Source of the DNA: an archaeon
GTDB lineage: Archaea > Nanobdellota > Nanobdellia > Pacearchaeales > GW2011-AR1
Assembly: GCA_030638105.1 (NCBI GenBank)
Contig: DAOWFF010000069.1
Span: 1-10,132, forward strand
DNA length: 10,132 bases
Direction of reading: 5' to 3'
A program made the translations under genes and the position numbers. Below the pieces are notes generated by a model. The model had not been told where the DNA came from and did no database searches. It was given only the letters and a program-made list of their open reading frames with translations. Of the stretch, positions 1 to 5,740 are shown in pieces; the first letter of the stretch is position 1; the number at the start of each line of letters is the position of its first letter.

Positions 1-1
1 A

Positions 2-595
2 CTTCCGGAATTTGTGCAGGGGGCTATTAATTTATTTTTGCTGGTTTTGTTAATTGTGATTTATTCTATAATAATTTGGCACGGATACAGATTTATAGCG
101 AGGAAAGACCCACTTAGATTGAATCTGAACAAACACAATAATGTTGAGCAAAATTTTGTTTCTAAACTGAAGCAAAGTTTTTTTTATTTTATTGAATATC
201 TTTTGATTTCGCCACTGATAATTTTTGCAGGGTTTTCGGTTTTTACGGTTTTACTGACGGTGCTGACTGAAACATCAAACCCGAACAGCATACTCATTGC
301 GTCTGCGGCAGTCATCGGTGCGATAAGAATGACCGCGTATTACAAAGAAGACCTGTCAAAAGAACTCGCGAAATTTCTGCCGTTCACGCTTCTGGCGATT
401 TCAGTTCTTAATCTCGGGATTTTTAATGTTGAAAAAATAATTACTCATCTGAACCAGATTCCGAGTTTGTTTAACCAGATAATTTATTATCTTTTGTTTA
501 TAATAATTCTTGAAACAATTCTGAGATTTTTCGATTTTATTTTTTCTCTTTTTGGATTAGAAGAAATCGAAAGTGTCGAGGAGGAAGAGGAATAA
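2..595 (+). CDS. Multi-pass membrane protein, 5'-truncated by window edge
   Basis: Not recognised. The frame has no stop before the window edge: codons 2-13 read Leu-Pro-Glu-Phe ahead of the GTG at 14, so the real start probably lies upstream. About four or five hydrophobic segments are visible, counted from the GTG: residues ~5-25, ~58-85, ~92-108, ~118-136 and a long one at ~148-178. The loop after the first is basic (RFIARKDPLRLN), suggesting a cytoplasmic face there. The protein ends in an acidic tail (ESVEEEEE). It is followed by a spacer and then by the end of an opposite-strand toxin-antitoxin operon, so nothing downstream shares its transcript. I see no catalytic motif. An integral membrane protein of unknown role is as far as the sequence allows. 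Confidence 0.7.
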   Translation, partial: LPEFVQGAINLFLLVLLIVIYSIIIWHGYRFIARKDPLRLNLNKHNNVEQNFVSKLKQSFFYFIEYLLISPLIIFAGFSVFTVLLTVLTETSNPNSILIASAAVIGAIRMTAYYKEDLSKELAKFLPFTLLAISVLNLGIFNVEKIITHLNQIPSLFNQIIYYLLFIIILETILRFFDFIFSLFGLEEIESVEEEEE

Positions 596-619
596 TAAAA
601 ACATAGATTAAATTTAATA

Positions 620-641
620 AAATTCCAGACGAAATGGTTTT
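620..641 (+). repeat. Left copy of 22-bp direct repeat flanking the relE/antitoxin operon
   Basis: Contains AATTCCAGACGAAATGGTTTT. It matches 1279-1300 at 21 of 22 positions, in the same orientation. The right copy is the BRE/TATA region of the uS10 promoter. In this copy the TATA part is degraded (TTTTACATC instead of TTTTTAAAT) and no plus-strand gene follows, so it looks like a promoter relic or an insertion footprint. Confidence 0.75.
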
Positions 642-662
642 ACATCAATACTTCTTAAAAAA

Positions 663-914
663 TCAATAATAAATATTTTTCCTATGCCCAATATTTAAAA
701 TAATTACAATAAGTTTATCCTGAAATATCTTGTAAATTGCTCTGTAATTTCCAATTCTCAATTTATATAATCCAGACAAATTCCCCACAAGAAATTTCCC
801 TGCACGAGGATTTTTGCTTAATGTTTTTAATTTTTTAATAATTCTTTTTTGATTTTCTTTATCTAATTTTTTCAGAAACTTTTTCGCCAAAGTGTCCAAA
901 GTTACCTCGTACAT
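663..914 (-). CDS. relE: RelE/ParE-family type II toxin
   Basis: An 83-aa protein of RelE/ParE-superfamily size. RelE members are ribosome-dependent mRNA endonucleases; ParE members of the same fold inhibit gyrase. Visible family hallmarks are the N-terminal strand and basic helices (AKKFLKKLDKENQKRIIKKL), the central GLYKLRIGNYRAIYKI strand pair, and the C-terminal ILNIGHRKNIYY, which matches the usual xxGHRxxxY ending. It starts with ATG one base after the TGA of the upstream antitoxin gene, so the two are translationally coupled in the usual antitoxin-first order. RelE (mRNA cleavage) is favoured over ParE because of the GHRKxIY ending, but the catalytic activity is inferred from family likeness only. 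Confidence 0.9.
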   Translation of the reverse strand: MYEVTLDTLAKKFLKKLDKENQKRIIKKLKTLSKNPRAGKFLVGNLSGLYKLRIGNYRAIYKIFQDKLIVIILNIGHRKNIYY

Positions 915-915
915 T

Positions 916-1182
916 TCACAACCCCAGTTCTTTTTCTACATTTCCTAAAGAAGTTCCATAATCTGCTTTTTTTATTCTTTCTGAAGCTTCTGCTATTTCC
1001 CGCATTGTTTTTGGGTCAGAAAGAATCTCTACAGTTTCGGCTAAACTTTCTCTGTCAACCAGATTTAAAGAACAATTATTTATCAATCTGAAAATTAATT
1101 CGTTATAAGTTTCTCTGTGGTGAATTTTAAGACAATCTAATTTTTCCTTTACCTGATTATCTAATTGTATTGTGGTTATCAT
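916..1182 (-). CDS. Antitoxin partner of the RelE-like toxin
   Basis: An 88-aa protein read from the ATG at 1182. The N-terminus (MITTIQLDNQVKEKLDCLK) looks like a short DNA-binding strand and helix of the ribbon-helix-helix/VapB type found in archaeal antitoxins. The C-terminal half (EILSDPKTMREIAEASERIKKADYG) is the LSDP-type toxin-binding segment common in RelB-like antitoxins. A longer frame begins at a TTG (1203), but a TATA-like box at 1209-1220 would place transcription start near 1188, downstream of that TTG. The ATG at 1182 also begins exactly where the conserved strand begins. The toxin follows after 1 nt. Autoregulation by binding its own promoter is expected for the family but not shown here. 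Confidence 0.85.
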   Translation of the reverse strand: MITTIQLDNQVKEKLDCLKIHHRETYNELIFRLINNCSLNLVDRESLAETVEILSDPKTMREIAEASERIKKADYGTSLGNVEKELGL

Positions 1183-1208
1183 TTTATATTGTTCTATAGC
1201 CAACCATA

Positions 1209-1220
1209 GTTTATAAAGTT
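1209..1220 (-). promoter_or_regulatory. TATA-like box of the antitoxin/relE operon
   Basis: On the minus strand this reads AACTTTATAAAC. Its centre is about 32 nt before the ATG at 1182, giving a predicted leader of only a few bases. It decides the antitoxin start in favour of the ATG over the upstream TTG. Confidence 0.5.
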
Positions 1221-1278
1221 TCTTAGATATCTAATTCTTCAAAGTAACAAACTCCAACTTTCTCTGTATTAATACTAT

Positions 1279-1306
1279 AAATTCCAGACGAAAAGGTTTT
1301 TAAATT
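1279..1306 (+). promoter_or_regulatory. uS10 promoter; right copy of the 22-bp direct repeat (1279-1300)
   Basis: A purine-rich BRE-like stretch (GACGAAAAGG) is followed by TTTTTAAAT at 1297-1305. The box centre is about 25 nt upstream of the uS10 ATG, implying a leaderless mRNA. The same core, AAAGGTTTTTAAAT, precedes EF-1A at 9878-9891, so the two translation genes appear to share a promoter type. The first 22 nt are repeated at 620-641. Confidence 0.7.
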
Positions 1307-1325
1307 AATTTTTAATGTTTCTTGT

Positions 1326-1634
1326 ATGCCCAAGGTAAGAATTAAACTCAATAGTGCAGATATTAAAATGCTTAATGTTATCTGTGATTCTATCAAGAGC
1401 ATCGCGAAAAAATCCGGGATAACTATTAGTGGACCGATTCCTTTGCCGACGAAAAAACTTAAAATAACAACGCGAAAATCTCCGTGTGGCGACGGGACAG
1501 CGACGTTTGACAGATTTGAAATGCGGGTTCATAAACGGCTGATTGATTTGCCGGCAAATGAAAAAATTCTGCACCACATCATGCGAATGCAAATTCCGAA
1601 AAATGTGAGTATAAAAATTGAAATTAAAGATTGA
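1326..1634 (+). CDS. rpsJ: 30S ribosomal protein uS10
   Basis: A 102-aa protein of normal archaeal uS10 length. It reads through as the family: the KVRIKLNSADIKMLN first strand, the SGITISGPIPLPTKK loop, ITTRKSPCGDGTATFDRFEMRVHKRLI, and a terminal strand ending KIEIKD. uS10 sits in the head of the small subunit. In archaea it commonly lies beside the EF-1A gene; here it stands alone, with a TA operon upstream on the other strand and an unrelated convergent gene downstream. The ATG at 1326 is about 25 nt after the TATA box, so the message is probably leaderless. An opposite-strand open frame across the gene has no family likeness and is a shadow. Confidence 0.97.
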   Translation: MPKVRIKLNSADIKMLNVICDSIKSIAKKSGITISGPIPLPTKKLKITTRKSPCGDGTATFDRFEMRVHKRLIDLPANEKILHHIMRMQIPKNVSIKIEIKD

Positions 1635-1651
1635 AATATCACACAAAAGAA

Positions 1652-1678
1652 GTCCCAATATGGTAAACCATACGGGAC
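1652..1678. terminator. Hairpin between convergent genes, possible bidirectional terminator
   Basis: GTCCC-aa-TATGGT-aa-ACCATA-c-GGGAC forms an 11-bp stem with a small internal loop and a 2-nt apical turn. It lies 18 nt after the uS10 stop, and the convergent gene ends at 1736. No clean T-run follows directly, so it may be an mRNA end-protecting hairpin instead. T/A-rich DNA at 1690-1735 could terminate both transcripts. Confidence 0.4.
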
Positions 1679-1735
1679 AATTATTAACATTATTAGATTT
1701 CTAATATTTATAAAACTTCCTATTTTAAAAATTAT

Positions 1736-2014
1736 TTATTTCTCTTCAGGATATTTATAAAAATTTAAATCATAATCAATCATTTCACGGAATATAATTC
1801 TTCGGCTTCCTTTACAGGTAATAATTGCTAAATCGGCCCCACATTTTTTAGCTTGCATTTCAATATTTTTCCTAAGCTTTTTTTCAGGTGAAAAACCAAT
1901 AATTTTTGGGGTTCGATAATCTCTTAAAGGTTCCAGTTTATCAGTTTTTATTTCTAATTTTACTGCATCTTTCCTGCTCATTATAACTACAGTTCCTAAA
2001 TCTTTTTGCCCCAT
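1736..2014 (-). CDS. Hypothetical protein, 92 aa
   Basis: Not recognised. It is a soluble, basic protein with no membrane segment. Predictable pieces are a strand (GTVVIMSRKDAVKLEIK), a loop with PLRDYRTPKIIGFSPEKK, a helix (KLRKNIEMQAKKCGAD), a strand (LAIITCKGSRRIIF) and a short Tyr/Asp-rich end. This alternation suggests a small alpha/beta fold. The ATG at 2014 is supported by an AAATTTAAAAG box about 27 nt upstream on the minus strand, the same leaderless geometry as its neighbours, and by a TAG two codons before it. A second open frame overlaps the start, but I judge it non-coding. It converges with uS10 and is head-to-head with the VanZ-like gene. Confidence 0.6.
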   Translation of the reverse strand: MGQKDLGTVVIMSRKDAVKLEIKTDKLEPLRDYRTPKIIGFSPEKKLRKNIEMQAKKCGADLAIITCKGSRRIIFREMIDYDLNFYKYPEEK

Positions 2015-2036
2015 AAACTAAAAAATCATTATTTAC

Positions 2037-2050
2037 TTTTAAATTTTCTT
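2037..2050 (-). promoter_or_regulatory. BRE/TATA-like promoter of the 92-aa gene
   Basis: On the minus strand this reads AAGAAAATTTAAAAG. Its centre is about 27 nt upstream of the ATG at 2014, which predicts a leaderless transcript. Confidence 0.5.
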
Positions 2051-2111
2051 GTGATTGAATATACTCTTTAATTTTAATAATTCTTAAAAACCCAACTCCT
2101 CTTTTTTCTAA

Positions 2112-2525
2112 ATGATAAAATGGTTTGAAAAACACAGCAAAATTTCCTGCGGGATTACGATTTTAATTGCCCTAATTATTTTTTATCTTTCTTCGCGGAG
2201 TTTTGCACCATCGTCGGGACAAACGAGTTCAATCTCAATTATTTATCATTTTTGCGCGTTCTTTTTCTTCGCGTTTTTTCTTTTTATCTCGTCAATCAGA
2301 GGGAAAGAAAAATATTCCATTTTCCTGCTCGTGATTTTAATTTCAGTTCTCTACGGAATTTCTGACGAACTGCACCAGTTTTTCGTGCCAGGACGGCACT
2401 GCTCGCTTTCTGATATTTTTATAGACACTGCGGGAATTTTTTTCGCCTCAATGATTTATTTTGTCTCTGTTAGATTTAGGGTCTCAACCCCCACAAAGTT
2501 TAAAAATAAGCAATGCTCTAATTAA
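2112..2525 (+). CDS. VanZ-family membrane protein
   Basis: A 137-aa protein with four predicted membrane helices (about residues 13-29, 45-60, 70-88 and 102-121). The VanZ-family signature is clear: His46 in the second helix, then YGISDELHQFFVPGR at 81-95 (Glu86, His88, Gln89, Arg95), followed by Asp101 and Asp105-Thr106-x-Gly108. The family is named after the teicoplanin-resistance accessory protein, but most members have no known substrate, and glycopeptide resistance has no obvious meaning in an archaeon. A role in the envelope is a guess. The PC4-like gene starts 2 nt after its stop, so the two are probably cotranscribed. Confidence 0.85.
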   Translation: MIKWFEKHSKISCGITILIALIIFYLSSRSFAPSSGQTSSISIIYHFCAFFFFAFFLFISSIRGKEKYSIFLLVILISVLYGISDELHQFFVPGRHCSLSDIFIDTAGIFFASMIYFVSVRFRVSTPTKFKNKQCSN

Positions 2526-2527
2526 AT

Positions 2528-2842
2528 ATGGAAAAAGATATTGGAAAAATAAACAAGAACGAGCAGTCGGATATTATTGTGCGGATTGACGATTTCGGCG
2601 GGCAACGGGGACTTACGATTCGGGAATTTGTGACGAGCGAAAGATATACTGGATTTACAAAAGCAGGGGTAAGAATTTCTTCAACAGATTTTCCAAAGTT
2701 CAAAGAAATGATTAACTCAATTTCTGACGATGACATGAAAGAATCAGAAGCCGAGGAAAAAGAACAAAAGACATTGGACAATGAAAAAGAGTCAACTGAA
2801 AAATCCGAGCCAAAGGAAAAAGAAGATTTGCCTGATTATTAA
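2528..2842 (+). CDS. PC4/Sub1-like transcriptional coactivator, ssDNA-binding
   Basis: A 104-aa protein. Residues ~14-66 match the PC4 (p15) fold: a strand with IIVRIDDFGGQRGLTIREF, then SERYTGFTKAGVRISSTDFPKFKEMI, i.e. the usual beta strands plus the closing helix. PC4-type proteins bind melted or single-stranded DNA and act in transcription and genome upkeep. Unlike the eukaryotic protein, whose charged regulatory region is N-terminal, this one has a Lys/Glu-rich, mostly acidic tail at ~67-104. Acidic tails are common in ssDNA-binding proteins as partner-docking arms, but that role is inferred here. It lies 2 nt after the VanZ-like stop codon. Confidence 0.8.
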   Translation: MEKDIGKINKNEQSDIIVRIDDFGGQRGLTIREFVTSERYTGFTKAGVRISSTDFPKFKEMINSISDDDMKESEAEEKEQKTLDNEKESTEKSEPKEKEDLPDY

Positions 2843-2849
2843 TTCCAAA

Positions 2850-2860
2850 ACATTTAAAAG
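2850..2860 (+). promoter_or_regulatory. TATA-like box of the thioredoxin gene
   Basis: CCAAAACATTTAAAAG spans 2845-2860. The ATTTAAAA centre is 26 nt before the ATG at 2882, consistent with a leaderless start and with a promoter separate from the VanZ-PC4 pair. Confidence 0.5.
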
Positions 2861-2881
2861 AATATTTCTGTAATAATATTT

Positions 2882-3211
2882 ATGAGTAAAAAAAGTTTGG
2901 TGACGATTTTGATTGTTCTCGGCGTGATAATTCTTTCAATTATAATTTTAAATAGAGGTAATGGAGTTTCTGAAAAAGATACAAGATGTATCGGGCAGAA
3001 TTCTGTCTTTTATGTTCAACTCGGGTGTCATGCCTGCGAAATTCAGGAAGACATGTTTGGCGAGAATTCAAAATATTTAAATATGGTTGATTGTTACAGA
3101 GAGCGGGAAAAATGTAGTGAAATCACGCACACTCCGACGTGGATTATTGGCGGGGAAAAATATCAAGGAGTGAAAAGCATTGAAAAATTAAAAGAGCTTA
3201 CAGGGTGCTAA
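2882..3211 (+). CDS. Membrane-anchored thioredoxin-like protein
   Basis: A 109-aa protein with an N-terminal membrane anchor (residues ~6-23, flanked by Lys) and an outward-facing thioredoxin-like domain. The redox motif is Cys49-His-Ala-Cys52, and Thr84-Pro85-Thr is the cis-proline loop. The ending GVKSIEKLKELTGC resembles the thioredoxin domains found with VKOR and archaeal disulfide enzymes. Four further cysteines (36, 71, 78, 109) could form structural or relay disulfides. The anchored orientation and the CcdA-like gene downstream suggest an extracytoplasmic thiol-disulfide carrier that receives electrons from that transporter. Whether it oxidises or reduces its targets cannot be read from sequence. 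It is short for a full thioredoxin, so it is a minimal version of the fold. Confidence 0.8.
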   Translation: MSKKSLVTILIVLGVIILSIIILNRGNGVSEKDTRCIGQNSVFYVQLGCHACEIQEDMFGENSKYLNMVDCYREREKCSEITHTPTWIIGGEKYQGVKSIEKLKELTGC

Positions 3212-3250
3212 CAATTTTATTGTCGGCAACAGTTGCCAACAGTTACTAAC
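3211..3250 (+). promoter_or_regulatory. Promoter with 10-bp phased repeats, likely regulator operator
   Basis: An AT-rich ATTTTATTG box at ~3213-3221 is followed by AACAGTT at 3228-3234 and again at 3238-3244, exactly 10 bp apart, with a weaker TAACA next in phase. The first copy sits in a perfect dyad, GGCAAC-A-GTTGCC (3225-3237). The repeats cover the predicted transcription start just ahead of the winged-helix gene, where a bound repressor would block RNA polymerase. Confidence 0.55.
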
Positions 3251-3257
3251 ACATAAA

Positions 3258-3548
3258 ATGGAATTGATAAAATCGCTATTAGGAATTAAACAACTTGAAG
3301 AAAGAATTTTGAATTTAGAAAAAGAAATTAATAAAACTAAAAACATAAAAGAACAAAAACTTGAATCTGAAGACAAAATAAAAATTCTTTTAATTTTAAA
3401 AGAACCTATGACAACTATGGAAATCGCAAAAAAATTAAACAAAGGAAGAAGTTGGACTTCTGAATTACTCAACAGATTAGAAAGAGAGAGAAAAGTAAAA
3501 GAAATAAAGAAAAAAGGGAAGACGATTCTTTATGGGAAAACTAAATGA
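3258..3548 (+). CDS. Winged-helix transcriptional regulator with N-terminal coiled coil
   Basis: A 96-aa protein. Residues ~12-36 form a charged heptad-like helix (LEERILNLEKEINKTKNIKEQK) suited to dimerisation. Residues ~40-94 are a winged helix-turn-helix: helix DKIKILLILKE, then MTTMEIAKKLNKGRSWTSELLNRLERERKV as turn and recognition helix, then a wing (KEIKKKGKTILYGKTK). It resembles archaeal MarR/ArsR-like regulators, without an identifiable ligand or metal site and without cysteines. The CcdA-like gene begins inside its last codons (ATGA overlap at 3545-3548), so the two are coupled, and it probably controls this redox cassette. The phased repeat directly upstream is its likely binding site. 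Confidence 0.8.
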   Translation: MELIKSLLGIKQLEERILNLEKEINKTKNIKEQKLESEDKIKILLILKEPMTTMEIAKKLNKGRSWTSELLNRLERERKVKEIKKKGKTILYGKTK

Positions 3549-4249
3549 CAGAACTTTTAAATTTTTGGAGAATAACAACTCTTGCCCTCGCTGATTCAGT
3601 TAATCCGTGTGCCATCGCGGTTTTAACAATGGTCTTGATGACGATTTTAATTCAATCCCCAGAAAAAAGAAAGCGGGTTCTCTACGCTGGTCTTGCATTT
3701 GCAACATCAGTTTATATCGGCTATTTATTTTACGGCGTCGTGATTATCCAGTTTTTTAAGGTCTTTGCAGAATTACTTCGGGAAAATTCAAGGATAATTT
3801 ATTCTGGTTTAGCGATGCTGGCAATGATAATCGGCGGACTGAATATAAAAGATTATTTTATGTATAAGCCAGGCGGACTTGCAACAGAGATGCCGATTTT
3901 CATGCGACCGAGAGTAAAAAAAATAATTAACAAAATAACTTCGCCATCTGGGGCATTTGTAATCGGGTTTTTAGTAACGCTGTTTCTCCTTCCCTGCACA
4001 ATCGGTCCTTACATAATCGCGTCTGGCTTGCTTTCAGAATTAGGAACTCTCGGAGCACTTCCCTGGCTTTTGTATTATAATATTTTGTTTGTCCTTCCAA
4101 TGCTATTTATCGTCGGACTTGTCTATCACGGCTTTGCAAAAATTGACGAGGTCTCTGGCTGGAAAGAAAGAAACATCAGATATCTTCATTTAATCGCAGG
4201 AATTTTAATGTTTATAGTCGGGTTTGCTCTGCTAATGGGCTGGTTGTAA
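3545..4249 (+). CDS. CcdA/DsbD-like transmembrane thiol-disulfide electron transporter
   Basis: A 234-aa protein with about six hydrophobic helices. The two redox cysteines of the CcdA/DsbD beta domain are visible: Cys22 in the first helix (DSVNPCAIAVL) and Cys151 in the fourth (FLLPCTIGPY), each in the expected Asn-Pro-Cys or Leu-Pro-Cys setting. These proteins pass electrons from cytoplasmic thioredoxin across the membrane to an outside thioredoxin-like acceptor. The anchored CHAC thioredoxin two genes upstream is the obvious partner, and the regulator gene overlaps its start by 4 nt. No fused thioredoxin or DsbD alpha domain is present, so this is the short CcdA type. Cytochrome c maturation genes are not seen nearby. 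Confidence 0.88.
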   Translation: MTELLNFWRITTLALADSVNPCAIAVLTMVLMTILIQSPEKRKRVLYAGLAFATSVYIGYLFYGVVIIQFFKVFAELLRENSRIIYSGLAMLAMIIGGLNIKDYFMYKPGGLATEMPIFMRPRVKKIINKITSPSGAFVIGFLVTLFLLPCTIGPYIIASGLLSELGTLGALPWLLYYNILFVLPMLFIVGLVYHGFAKIDEVSGWKERNIRYLHLIAGILMFIVGFALLMGWL

Positions 4250-4265
4250 TTTTCAGCACAATAAT

Positions 4266-4275
4266 CCTTAAATAA
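4266..4275 (+). promoter_or_regulatory. TATA-like box of the kinase-dCMP deaminase gene
   Basis: CCTTAAATAATC spans 4266-4277. The centre is about 26 nt upstream of the ATG at 4296, which predicts a leaderless mRNA. Confidence 0.5.
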
Positions 4276-4295
4276 TCTTTTTAATTTTTTGTTAG

Positions 4296-5345
4296 ATGAT
4301 AATTGGATTAACAGGAACCTTGGGAGCAGGAAAAGGAACTGTTGTTGAAATTTTAAAGAAAAAAGGTTTTCAACATTATTCTGTAAGGAAATTTTTGATT
4401 GAAGAAATTGAAAAAAGAAGGCTTGAAGTTAGCAGAGAAAATATGGTTCTTGTAGCCAATCAATTAAGAAAAATGAATTCTCCTTCTTATATTGTAGAAA
4501 AATTATACGAAAAAGCGGAACAGGAAACGGAAAATATTATTATTGAAAGTATAAGAACAATTGGGGAAGCAGATAAAATAAAAGAGAAGGGAGGAATTTT
4601 GATGGCTGTTGATGCTAACCCTGAAATAAGATATTCAAGGATTTTAATAAGGCAAAGTGAAACAGACAATGTAAGTTTTGAAGAATTTCTAGGAGAGGAA
4701 AAAAGGGAAATGTTTTCAATTAATCCTAATGAACAAAATTTGAGTGGATGTATTATCAAGGCGGATTTTATTTTAGAAAATAATAAAACAATTGAGCAAT
4801 TAGAAAAACAGGTTGATGAAATTATTGGAAAACTAACTAGGAAAAAACAGATTATTGGAAAAAGAAAAGATTATATTTCGTGGGATGAATATTTTATGGC
4901 TGTGGCGGTTGTTTCTTCGATGCGAAGTAAAGACCCAAACTCACAAGTTGGAGCTTGCATAGTTAATAAGAAAAATCATATTATTGCTACAGGTTATAAC
5001 GGTTTTCCTATTGGATGTAATGATGATTCTTTACCATGGAACAGGGAAGGGAAAAAACTTGAAACAAAATATCCTTACGTAGTTCATGCTGAAGCAAATG
5101 CAATAACAAATGCTACGGGGAAATTAGACAAATGCCGAATTTATGTGCCATTATTTCCATGCAATGAATGTGCTAAATTAATAATACAATCCGGAATAAA
5201 AGAGGTTATCTATCTAAGCGACAAATATAAAGAAACTGATGAAGTCATTGTTGCAAAAAAAATGTTCAATATGTCTGGAGTAAAATTAAGGCAATATCTT
5301 CCTGAAAACAAAACATTAACTTTGGATTTTTGCAAATTACTTTAA
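4296..5345 (+). CDS. Fusion: P-loop kinase-like domain + dCMP deaminase
   Basis: A 349-aa protein. Residues 1-~185 are a P-loop nucleotide/dephospho-CoA kinase-like domain with Walker A GTLGAGKGT at 7-15; a RENMVLVANQLRK segment resembles UPF0200-type kinases. Residues ~195-349 are a dCMP deaminase: His264-Ala-Glu266 is the zinc/proton-shuttle motif, and Pro-Cys289-Asn-Glu-Cys292 completes the zinc site. Deamination of dCMP yields dUMP, the precursor for thymidylate. As I recall the family, the deaminase half is very close to eukaryotic DCTD (DPNSQVGACIVN, LPW, TKYPYVxHAE, LFPCNECAKLIIQ, SDKY), and yeast Dcd1 also has an N-terminal P-loop-like region. The kinase half may phosphorylate a nucleotide; its substrate is unknown. 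Its last bases overlap the end of the opposite-strand Dph2 fragment. Confidence 0.88.
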   Translation: MIIGLTGTLGAGKGTVVEILKKKGFQHYSVRKFLIEEIEKRRLEVSRENMVLVANQLRKMNSPSYIVEKLYEKAEQETENIIIESIRTIGEADKIKEKGGILMAVDANPEIRYSRILIRQSETDNVSFEEFLGEEKREMFSINPNEQNLSGCIIKADFILENNKTIEQLEKQVDEIIGKLTRKKQIIGKRKDYISWDEYFMAVAVVSSMRSKDPNSQVGACIVNKKNHIIATGYNGFPIGCNDDSLPWNREGKKLETKYPYVVHAEANAITNATGKLDKCRIYVPLFPCNECAKLIIQSGIKEVIYLSDKYKETDEVIVAKKMFNMSGVKLRQYLPENKTLTLDFCKLL

Positions 5346-5632
5346 TGGGGCATCATCTCGTTATGCCCGAACTGAACAACTAAATCAATTTTTTTCTCTA
5401 AATTTTTATTCAAAATCGGGGTGTCGCACGCACCAAAACAAGAGCCAATCCAAATTATAAATTCGGCGTCAGTGTTTTCTTCTAAATAATCCACAATGCA
5501 GGTCGCGTATAATTTAAGCCCGTCTGGAAACTGCAGTAAAACCAACTTTGGTTTTTGTTTTCTAATTTCAGAAATAATTTTTTCTAATTTCAAATCGTAA
5601 ATTTTTTCAATTTCCTGAATTGTTCTTTTCAT
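5342..5632 (-). CDS. dph2: N-terminal fragment of diphthamide synthase Dph2 (truncated)
   Basis: A 96-aa protein. LVLLQFPDGLKLYAT, GSCFGACDT (Cys65, Cys69) and DLVVQFGHNEMMP match the first of the three domains of archaeal Dph1/Dph2. That enzyme is a non-classical radical-SAM protein that adds the 3-amino-3-carboxypropyl group to a histidine of EF-2. Full-length proteins are about 330 aa, and their 4Fe-4S cluster needs one cysteine from each domain, so this piece alone cannot build the cluster. It stops 3 residues after the GHNEMM segment, exactly where it meets the convergent deaminase gene (stops overlap by 4 nt); no further Dph2 sequence is visible. The ATG at 5632 has a TATA box about 27 nt upstream. 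It is either a decayed remnant or one half of a split gene. Confidence 0.85.
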   Translation of the reverse strand: MKRTIQEIEKIYDLKLEKIISEIRKQKPKLVLLQFPDGLKLYATCIVDYLEENTDAEFIIWIGSCFGACDTPILNKNLEKKIDLVVQFGHNEMMPH

Positions 5633-5652
5633 GATAAATTAAACTGAAAATT

Positions 5653-5665
5653 GTTTTTATAACTT
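5653..5665 (-). promoter_or_regulatory. TATA-like box of the Dph2 fragment
   Basis: On the minus strand this reads AGTTATAAAAACAA around 5653-5666. The centre is about 27 nt upstream of the ATG at 5632, so the promoter geometry is intact even though the gene is truncated. Confidence 0.5.
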
Positions 5666-5689
5666 GTTATTCAGTTTCCCATAAATTTT

Positions 5690-5710
5690 TTAACCAACAA
5701 TTTTATAAAC
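5690..5710 (+). promoter_or_regulatory. BRE/TATA promoter of EF-2
   Basis: TTAACCAACAATTTTATAAAC spans 5690-5710. The element AACCAACAA followed by TTTTATAA is also the core of the duplicated promoter at 8751 and 9329, so it seems to be this organism's strong BRE/TATA form. The centre is about 36 nt before the ATG, leaving a leader of roughly 10 nt. Confidence 0.6.
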
Positions 5711-5740
5711 CAAATTCTTTATTCTTTATTATCTATTAAA

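Noticed and set aside
1305..1658. 117-aa open frame antisense to uS10
   Set aside because: It covers a certain ribosomal protein gene on the other strand and its residues look like no family; it is a shadow frame.
1941..2135. Possible 1-nt frameshift at a run of four C (2009-2012) joining an upstream minus-strand frame to the 92-aa protein
   Set aside because: The joined reading looks protein-like, but a TATA-like box at 2037-2050 is correctly placed for the ATG at 2014, and no in-frame start with a promoter was found for the longer version. A homologue search could reopen this.
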